This document shows, in pieces, positions 12,773-17,869 of a stretch of DNA of 17,869 nucleotides (position 1 is its first letter; each line of letters starts with the position of its first letter). The DNA lies in assembly GCA_050694275.1 (NCBI GenBank), contig JBOGXF010000176.1, positions 1-17,869 of the forward strand, read 5' to 3'. Source of the stretch: JBOGXF01 sp050694275 (GTDB lineage Bacteria > Actinomycetota > CADDZG01 > WHSQ01). The translations under genes were made by a program, and so were the position numbers. The notes under the pieces are model-generated. The model searched no databases, was not told the DNA's origin, and saw nothing but the letters and a program-made list of their open reading frames with translations.

Positions 12773-13462
12773 CTACTTCTCGTCCTCGATGCCCTCTTCG
12801 CGGCCGGCGGGCCTCTGGGCATCCTCGGCGACCGGGTCTTGGGGTGGTGGTTCCTCCGTTGCGAGCGCCGCCTCGGGGCCGGGGGTGTCCTGTGTCGTCT
12901 CCGAATCCGCGTCGCCGGGGGCCGCGCCTTCTTCACCGGCCTCTTCAGCCTCGGTCTGATCTTCCGCAGGAGCGGTGCGTTCGTCGGTCTCCTCCGTGAC
13001 GTCCTCGGTCCTCTCCCCGGCGGGAGCGCCTGCCGGCGCCCTGCGGCCGCCACGCCTGCCGCGACGCCTGGTGGAGGTCTCGTCGGCCGCGGCGACCGCA
13101 ACGACGCCTTCGGTGACGAGCTCGACGATCGCCATGGGCGCGCCGTCGCCGCCTCTCGGTCCGAGCTTGAGCACGCGCGTGTATCCGCCCGGCCGATCCG
13201 TGAAGCGGGGGGCGATGTCCTCGAATAGCTTGTGGGTAACCTCGCGGTCCGCTATCTCAGACAGGACCTGACGCCGGCTGTGGACCGAGGCGGTCTTGGC
13301 TTTGGTGATCAGTCGTTCCGCAAACGGACGCAGCATCTTGGCTTTCGCCTCGGTCGTCTGGATGCGTTCGTGCGCGAAGAGGGAGCGCGCGAGGTTGCGC
13401 AGCATGAGGCTCTGATGCGACGGGCCGGCACCGAGGCGCGGTCCCTTCTTCGGTTGCGGCAC
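12773..13462 (-). CDS. rplQ: 50S ribosomal protein L17 with long acidic C-terminal extension
   Basis: The first ~125 residues are standard L17 (PRLGAGPSHQSLMLRNLARSLF, AKMLRPFAERLITKAK, FTDRPGGYTRVLKLGPRGGD, AIVELV). Instead of ending there, the 229-aa protein continues with an Arg/Gly patch (RRRGRRGGRR) and then ~80 residues that are almost only Glu, Asp, Ala, Thr, Pro and Gly. Shorter acidic or Ala/Lys tails on L17 are known in actinobacteria; this one is nearly as long as the core and must project from the exit-tunnel side of the ribosome as a disordered tail. GTG 13462 overlaps the rpoA stop by one base (TAGTG). Confidence 0.95.
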   Translation of the reverse strand: MPQPKKGPRLGAGPSHQSLMLRNLARSLFAHERIQTTEAKAKMLRPFAERLITKAKTASVHSRRQVLSEIADREVTHKLFEDIAPRFTDRPGGYTRVLKLGPRGGDGAPMAIVELVTEGVVAVAAADETSTRRRGRRGGRRAPAGAPAGERTEDVTEETDERTAPAEDQTEAEEAGEEGAAPGDADSETTQDTPGPEAALATEEPPPQDPVAEDAQRPAGREEGIEDEK

Positions 13463-14403
13463 TAAAACTCCTTCTTCTTCAGCCCGAGGCCAAGCTCCTC
13501 GAGCTTTGCCTTGACCTCGTCGATCGACTTCTGCCCGAAATTGCGGATCTCGAGAAGGTCCTCTTCGGACCGCTCAACGAGCTCACCCACGCTCGTTATG
13601 CCTTCGCGCTTCAGGCAGTTGTACGAACGGACCGTTAGATCGAGATCCTCAATCGGCTGGGCCATCACGCCCGAGACTTCCTCCTCGCCGGGCTCGGGGC
13701 CGAGCACGAGGCCGCCGGTGCCGGTCCCGACCGTCGCCACGAGCTGGAACAGCTCGACCAGCGTCGAGCCGGCGGCGGAGAGTGCGTCGGACGGTGACAT
13801 CGAGCCGTTGGTCTCGACGTCGAGAATCAGCCGGTCGTAGTTGGTCATCTGCTCGACACGGGTGGGCTCGACTTCGTAGGTCACGCGCTTGACCGGCGAA
13901 AAGAGCGCGTCCATGGGGATCGTCCCGATCGCCTCGTTCGATGCCGTGGTGGCAACCACATAGCCGCGTCCTTGCTCGATCGTCATCTCCATAGAGAGGG
14001 TCGCATCCTTGTTGAGCGTGGCGATCGCCTGCTCGGGATTGAGGATCTCGACTCCCGCGGGAACTTCGATATCGCCGGCGGTCACCTCTGCAGGGCCGGA
14101 TACGCGCAGGTGCACCCTTGTCGGCTCCTCGTTCTCGCTCGAGACGACCAGCTGTTTCAGATTGAGAACGATGTCGGTCACGTCTTCCTTGACGCCCTCG
14201 ATCGTGGAGAACTCGTGCAGCACTCCATCGATCTTGATCTGGGTAACGGCCGCCCCCGGTATCGACGAGAGCAGCGTGCGCCGCAGCGAGTTCCCGAGCG
14301 TGTAACCGAACCCAGGCTCAAGGGGTTCGATGGTGAACTTGCTACGGGCGTCCGAGATCTCCTTCTCGGAGATCTGCGGGCGCTGGACCATCAGAAGATT
14401 CAT
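13462..14403 (-). CDS. rpoA: DNA-directed RNA polymerase subunit alpha
   Basis: A 313-aa alpha subunit. The N-terminal assembly domain shows FTIEPLEPGFGYTLGNSLRRTLLSSIPGAAVT and the TNYDRLILDVETNGS segment. A flexible linker follows (GPEPGEEEVSG). The C-terminal domain for UP-element and activator contact has DLTVRSYNCLKREGI, LLEIRNFGQKSIDEVKAKLEELGLGLKKKEF. ATG 14403 was chosen because GGAGAGGAGCG lies just upstream and MNLLMVQRP is the family start; upstream in-frame sequence overlaps rpsD and is Ser/Arg low-complexity. Confidence 0.98.
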   Translation of the reverse strand: MNLLMVQRPQISEKEISDARSKFTIEPLEPGFGYTLGNSLRRTLLSSIPGAAVTQIKIDGVLHEFSTIEGVKEDVTDIVLNLKQLVVSSENEEPTRVHLRVSGPAEVTAGDIEVPAGVEILNPEQAIATLNKDATLSMEMTIEQGRGYVVATTASNEAIGTIPMDALFSPVKRVTYEVEPTRVEQMTNYDRLILDVETNGSMSPSDALSAAGSTLVELFQLVATVGTGTGGLVLGPEPGEEEVSGVMAQPIEDLDLTVRSYNCLKREGITSVGELVERSEEDLLEIRNFGQKSIDEVKAKLEELGLGLKKKEF

Positions 14404-14455
14404 ATCGCTCCTCTCCAGGCGACTAGGGCCGCGTGGCTCTCTCTGCCGACTACGT

Positions 14456-15082
14456 TTACTTCGAGTAGTACTCGACGATGAGCTGCTCTTGGACGGGAAC
14501 ATCGATCTGATCCCGCGCGGGCAGCGACAACACATTGACGGTCATGTCCTTGAGGTTCGAGGACAGCCACTCGGGGATGATCCGGCCCTCCGCATAGGAG
14601 GCGTTCTCGACGATGCGGCCGAGCTTCTTCGACTTGCCGCGCACCGACACGACATCGCCCGTCCTCACCCGATAGGACGGGATGTTTACCTTCTTGCCGT
14701 TGACCTCGAAGTGACCGTGAGAGACGAGCTGTCGCCCCATCGATCGATTCATCGCCAGCCCCGATCGGTACACGACGTTGTCGAGACGCGACTCGCAGAT
14801 GCGCACGAGCTCCTCGCCGGTCACGCCCTTGGACTTGGCGGCCTCCTCGTAGTAGCCGCGGAACTGTTTCTCGAGCAGGCCGTAGAAGCGCTTGGCCTTC
14901 TGCTTCTCGCGCAGCTGCAGGAGGTACTCGGACTCGCGCACGCGGCCACGTCCATGCTCACCCGGGGGCGGCCGCCCCTTCTCGATGGGGCATTTGGGGG
15001 ATTCACACCGCGTCCCCTTGAGGAACAGCTTGGTCTTTTCCCGGCGGCACAGCTTGCACACCGGCCCGATGTATCTCGCCAC
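14456..15082 (-). CDS. rpsD: 30S ribosomal protein S4 (zinc-binding form)
   Basis: A 208-aa S4 that nucleates 30S assembly. It carries the S4 RNA-binding domain (ESRLDNVVYRSGLAMNRSMGRQLVSHGHFEVNG) and the C-terminal VPVQEQLIVEYYSK. The N-terminus keeps the zinc-ribbon cysteines C9, C12, C26 and C31 (CKLC...CESPKC), so this is the Cys-containing form, not the zinc-independent paralogue. GTG 15082 lies 3 nt after the rpsK stop. Confidence 0.98.
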   Translation of the reverse strand: MARYIGPVCKLCRREKTKLFLKGTRCESPKCPIEKGRPPPGEHGRGRVRESEYLLQLREKQKAKRFYGLLEKQFRGYYEEAAKSKGVTGEELVRICESRLDNVVYRSGLAMNRSMGRQLVSHGHFEVNGKKVNIPSYRVRTGDVVSVRGKSKKLGRIVENASYAEGRIIPEWLSSNLKDMTVNVLSLPARDQIDVPVQEQLIVEYYSK

Positions 15083-15085
15083 GGA

Positions 15086-15481
15086 CTACACTCGCCTCCT
15101 CTTGCGGGGGCGGCAGCCGTTGTGCGGCACGGGCGTGGCGTCCTTGATACCGATGACCTCGAGGCCGGATGCCTGGAGGGACCGGATCGCGGTTTCGCGA
15201 CCGGACCCGGGGCCCTTGACGAGAACGTCCACTCGCCTCACGCCGTGCTCCTGCGCCTTGCGAGAGGCGGCCTCCGCCGCCAGCTGCGCCGCGAAGGGAG
15301 TCGATTTGCGTGAGCCCTTGAAGCCGACGTTGCCGGCCGAAGCCCACGACAGCACGTTCCCCTCGAGATCGGTGATCGAGATGATCGTGTTGTTGAACGT
15401 CGCTTTGATGCGAGCGACGCCGTGGACGACGTTCTTTTTCTCGCGACGCCGTGGTTTCTTTGCCTTCTTGGGGTTAGCCAA
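15086..15481 (-). CDS. rpsK: 30S ribosomal protein S11
   Basis: A 131-aa S11 of the 30S platform: HGVARIKATFNNTIISITDLEGNVLSWASAG, KGSRKSTPFAAQLAAEAA, VLVKGPGSGRETAIRSLQASGLEV, and the basic end TPVPHNGCRPRKRRRV. The start is TTG at 15481 (M-A-N-P-K-K), which gives the usual short N-terminal basic leader; the next gene rpsD follows after 3 nt. Confidence 0.97.
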   Translation of the reverse strand: MANPKKAKKPRRREKKNVVHGVARIKATFNNTIISITDLEGNVLSWASAGNVGFKGSRKSTPFAAQLAAEAASRKAQEHGVRRVDVLVKGPGSGRETAIRSLQASGLEVIGIKDATPVPHNGCRPRKRRRV

Positions 15482-15495
15482 GCCCTATCTCCCGT

Positions 15496-15882
15496 CTATC
15501 CCTTCTTCCCCTTGACCTTCTTCTTTCCGGCCACCGTCTTGCGCGGGCCCTTGCGGGTGCGCGCGTTGGTGTGCGTGCGCTGGCCGTGAACCGGTAGACC
15601 CCGACGGTGCCTGAGGCCCTGATACGAGCCGATCTCGACTTTGCGCTTGATGTTCTGGTTGACCTCGCGTCGCAGGTCCCCCTCGACCGAGTAGTTCGAG
15701 CCCATCCAGTCCCGGATCCGAACAATCTCTTCGTCGGTGAGGTCCCTTACCTTGGTCGCGGGATTGACCTGCGAGCCGACGCACGTCTCGGTCGCCTTGC
15801 TGCGGCCCATCCCGTAGATGTACGTGAGGGCGATATCGAGGCGCTTGTCCCTCGGAAGATCGATCCCTGCGATGCGTGCCAT
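15496..15882 (-). CDS. rpsM: 30S ribosomal protein S13
   Basis: A 128-aa S13 with ARIAGIDLPRDKRLDIALTYIYGMG, the helix-hairpin region DLTDEEIVRIRDWM, and the conserved GSYQGLRHRRGLPVHGQRTHTNARTRKGPRKT, then a Lys-rich tail. It contacts the P-site tRNA and bridges to the 50S subunit. ATG 15882 has AGGAGGGG upstream. Confidence 0.98.
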   Translation of the reverse strand: MARIAGIDLPRDKRLDIALTYIYGMGRSKATETCVGSQVNPATKVRDLTDEEIVRIRDWMGSNYSVEGDLRREVNQNIKRKVEIGSYQGLRHRRGLPVHGQRTHTNARTRKGPRKTVAGKKKVKGKKG

Positions 15883-15892
15883 GCGCCCCTCC

Positions 15893-16006
<114 letters not shown>

Positions 16007-16023
16007 GATGGCTCCTGCTCGCC

Positions 16024-16266
16024 CTACTTGTAGCGGTAAACGACGCGACCCCGAGTGAGGTCGTACGGAGACAGCTCGACCAAGACCCTGTCTCCCGGAA
16101 GAATTCGGATGTAGTGCATCCGCATTTTCCCGGAGATGTGTGCGAGGACCTGATGGCCGTTCTCGAGCTCGACCTTGAACATGGCGTTGGGAAGGGTCTC
16201 GAGAACCGTCCCCTCGACCTGGATGCCCTCTTCTTTCTGGGCGCCCTTCTGCTTGTTCTTGGCCAT
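16024..16266 (-). CDS. infA: Translation initiation factor IF-1
   Basis: An 80-aa IF-1, a single OB fold that blocks the 30S A site during initiation. Seen: EGTVLETLPNAMFKVELENGHQVLAHISGKMRMHYIRILPGDRVLVELSPYDLTRGRVVYRYK, complete to the C-terminus. ATG 16266 gives an N-terminus (MAKNKQKGAQKEEG) about 8 residues longer than the common 72-aa form; an upstream frame start at 16335 lies in the leader and is not protein-like. Confidence 0.97.
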   Translation of the reverse strand: MAKNKQKGAQKEEGIQVEGTVLETLPNAMFKVELENGHQVLAHISGKMRMHYIRILPGDRVLVELSPYDLTRGRVVYRYK

Positions 16267-16325
16267 GCGCGTAATCCTTCTGTCTTGTTGACCTCGGCCC
16301 GGACTTGACTTGGGCCCCATGAGAA

Positions 16326-16343
16326 GCGCCCCCAAAGGGGCGC
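16326..16343 (-). terminator. Strong hairpin between adk and infA (terminator or leader structure)
   Basis: A perfect 7-bp GC-rich stem (GCGCCCC with GGGGCGC) closes a 4-base loop. On the minus strand it is followed by TTCTC, not a run of T, so it would be a weak intrinsic terminator. It lies downstream of the proposed infA promoter, so it may instead be an attenuator, a processing site or an RNA-stabilising element in the infA leader. Confidence 0.4.
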
Positions 16344-16373
16344 GCGAACATCAGAGGGACGATCCGGTCGCCC

Positions 16374-16402
16374 AGGATAACAGAGCTACCACTGCTGGTA
16401 AA
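16374..16402 (-). promoter_or_regulatory. Internal promoter for the infA-rpmJ-rpsM operon
   Basis: On the minus strand TTTACC (16402-16397) and TATCCT (16379-16374) are 17 bp apart, just after the adk stop codon and about 100 nt before infA. The -10 equals that of the rplM promoter. A small perfect inverted repeat TACCA-CTGC-TGGTA (16387-16400) covers the -35 edge and spacer. Confidence 0.45.
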
Positions 16403-16428
16403 ACCGCAAATCATTGAGCCTGGGACCC

Positions 16429-17064
16429 TCAGATGGCCGACACGATGCGGTCGAACACCTCGTCCGGTGCGCCGTTACCGTGGATCTCTCGCAGGATCCC
16501 CTTCTTGACGTAGTACGCCTTCAGGGGCTCGGTCTGCTCGTGATAGGCCGCCAGCCGGTCGCGAATCGTCTCTTCGGTGTCGTCGTCCCTCGCCTCGACC
16601 TTGCCGCCACACACATCACACACCCAATCGTTCTGGGGCGGTGAGTCGACGTTGTAGTTGCGCCCGCAGTTGGAACACACTCTGCGACCAAGCAACCGTT
16701 GGACCGAGAGTTCCTCGGGAACCTCGATGACGAGTGCCGCGTCGAGCGCGGATCCCTTCTCATCAAGAAACTCGTCGAGCGCCTTCGCCTGGTGCAGGTT
16801 ACGGGGAAACCCGTCGAGGATGAAGCCGGCACGAGCGTCGTCGGCCGAGAGCCGCTCGACTACCACGCCGATGGTGATGTCGTCCGGTACGAACCTTCCC
16901 CGGTCGACGTACTCCTTCGCTTTGAGGCCGAGAGCGGTGCCTCCCCGGATCGCCCAGCGGAAGATGTCGCCCGTCGCGATCGATGGGATGTCGTGTTTCT
17001 CCGCGAGGCGTGCGGCTTGCGTTCCCTTGCCCGCGCCCTGGGGGCCGAAGATCACGAGCCGCAC
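16429..17064 (-). CDS. adk: Adenylate kinase (zinc-lid form)
   Basis: A 211-aa adenylate kinase (ATP + AMP to 2 ADP). The P-loop is GPQGAGKGTQ near the N-terminus, followed by the AMP-binding ATGDIFRWAIRGGT and FILDGFPRN. The lid carries a four-Cys zinc knuckle (CSNCGRNYN...CDVCGGK), typical of Gram-positive-type enzymes. GTG 17064 lies 11 nt after the secY stop and gives MRLVIFGPQG, the normal start. The usual neighbour map (methionine aminopeptidase) is not found downstream. Confidence 0.97.
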   Translation of the reverse strand: MRLVIFGPQGAGKGTQAARLAEKHDIPSIATGDIFRWAIRGGTALGLKAKEYVDRGRFVPDDITIGVVVERLSADDARAGFILDGFPRNLHQAKALDEFLDEKGSALDAALVIEVPEELSVQRLLGRRVCSNCGRNYNVDSPPQNDWVCDVCGGKVEARDDDTEETIRDRLAAYHEQTEPLKAYYVKKGILREIHGNGAPDEVFDRIVSAI

Positions 17065-17075
17065 GTTACCCTCAC

Positions 17076-17869
17076 TTACTTGAGAAAGCCTTCGTAGTGA
17101 CGCATCATGAGCTGCGACTCGATCTGCTTCATCGTCTCGAGCGTCACACCGACGGTAATAAGGATCGAGGTCCCGCCGAAAGGAAGCTGCTGGATGTTGT
17201 AAGCCGCGAGGAACACCGAAGGCATGATTGCGATCGCAGCGATGAACAGCGCCCCCGGAAGGGTGATCCGCGTCAATATGCGATCGAGGTACTCGGCGGT
17301 CTGCCGCCCGGGCCTGATGCCGGGGATGAACCCCCCGTACTTCTTCATGTTGTCGGAGACGTCGACGGGGTTGAACGTGATCGCCGTGTAGTAGTACGTG
17401 AAGAACACGACCATGACGCCGAAGAGAAGCATGTAGGTGGCGCTGGCCGGGTTCACGAGGTTGTTCGAGATGAAGTTCTGGATCGTCTGGTTCTGGATGG
17501 TGTTCTGTAACAAGGTCGGGATATACAGCACGCTCGACGCAAAGATGATCGGGATCACCCCGGCCTGGTTGACCTTGAGCGGGATGTAGGTCGAGGTCCC
17601 TCCGTACATCCGGCGCCCGACCACCCGCTTGGCGTATTGCACGGGGATGCGTCGCTGGCCCTGCTCCATGAAGACGATCGCCAAGATCACGAAGATGCCG
17701 ATCGCGATGATGCCCAGGAACACCGGGAGCCCCTTCTGCGCGAAGATCGCGGCCCCCTCGCTGGGAAGGGTGGAGACGATCGATGCGAAGATCAGGATGG
17801 ACATCCCGTTGCCCACGCCGCGCTGGGTGACGAGCTCGCCGAGCCACATGATGAAAGCGGTTCCCGCGG
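17076..17869 (-). CDS. secY: Preprotein translocase subunit SecY (partial, runs off right edge)
   Basis: The C-terminal ~264 residues of SecY, the channel of the Sec translocon. The partial frame opens with AGTAFIMWLGELVTQRGVGNGMSILI. It continues through QGQRRIPVQYAKRVVGRRMYGG, STYIPLKVNQAGVIPIIFASSVLY, VDVSDNMKKYGGFIPGIRPGRQTAEYLDRILTRITLPGALFIA and the end LMMRHYEGFLK. The internal ATG at 17849 is not the start. It is first in the transcribed order before adk, as expected. Confidence 0.98.
   Translation of the reverse strand, partial: AGTAFIMWLGELVTQRGVGNGMSILIFASIVSTLPSEGAAIFAQKGLPVFLGIIAIGIFVILAIVFMEQGQRRIPVQYAKRVVGRRMYGGTSTYIPLKVNQAGVIPIIFASSVLYIPTLLQNTIQNQTIQNFISNNLVNPASATYMLLFGVMVVFFTYYYTAITFNPVDVSDNMKKYGGFIPGIRPGRQTAEYLDRILTRITLPGALFIAAIAIMPSVFLAAYNIQQLPFGGTSILITVGVTLETMKQIESQLMMRHYEGFLK

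Noticed and set aside
14330..15313. Plus-strand open frame of 327 codons across rpoA, rpsD and rpsK
   Set aside because: Pure antisense of three essential, well-recognised genes with low-complexity Leu/Arg/His composition.

Overview
The window is high-GC bacterial DNA. The gene order secY-adk-infA-rpmJ-rpsM-rpsK-rpsD-rpoA-rplQ-truA-rplM-rpsI, GTG/TTG starts, TAnnnT-type -10 boxes 7 nt before start codons (leaderless pattern) and the long acidic tail on L17 all point to an actinobacterium, probably a deep-branching or uncultured lineage. No rRNA, tRNA, insertion sequence or CRISPR array was seen.

Layout. (1) 1-5564, plus strand: the end of an unrecognised gene, a flavodoxin-like reductase that seems to start at CTG (129), a lipoprotein, a SufR-like Cys-rich HTH repressor with a palindromic operator between its -35 and -10, two small membrane proteins (DUF2231, DUF4383) and an MFS transporter. 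(2) 5660-8560: a compact thiol/sulfur/metal cluster. It holds a DsrE-like protein with CxxC, a MerR-family metal or thiol sensor with a textbook 19-bp-spacer promoter, a CcdA-like membrane protein, and, facing it on the minus strand, thioredoxin followed by a rhodanese-CBS protein. (3) 8569-11006: an orphan glycine-betaine-type (ProX/OpuAC) binding lipoprotein and a convergent CHASE3-HAMP sensor histidine kinase. (4) 11054-17869, minus strand: the ribosomal protein/RNA polymerase operon, running off the right edge inside secY.

The main discovery is in region 2. Both the CcdA-like gene and the rhodanese-CBS gene carry one in-frame TGA. Each TGA sits at a redox position where I expect Cys in relatives (GFG-U-TGP and C-WDDQ-U-DMSPRAA), and the reading frame continues normally for a further 92 and 163 codons. 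In each case an RNA hairpin begins at exactly +13 after the UGA, with a 5-nt apical loop (GGUCU and CGUGU) having G in the first two positions, as expected for a bacterial SECIS. The GGUCUG at +19 matches in sequence and position the loop of the E. coli fdhF SECIS as I remember it. I read both as selenoproteins, C60/U191 and C63/U68. They lie tail to tail beside thioredoxin, DsrE and a MerR sensor, which suggests a selenocysteine-based membrane electron relay and sulfur- or selenium-transfer module, possibly metal or mercury responsive. The function is inference. The two recoded UGAs are what the sequence supports.

The ribosomal block is conventional, but map is absent between adk and infA. 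An internal promoter and a strong hairpin lie there instead, and a second promoter (TTGACC-N18-TATCCT) precedes rplM-rpsI.
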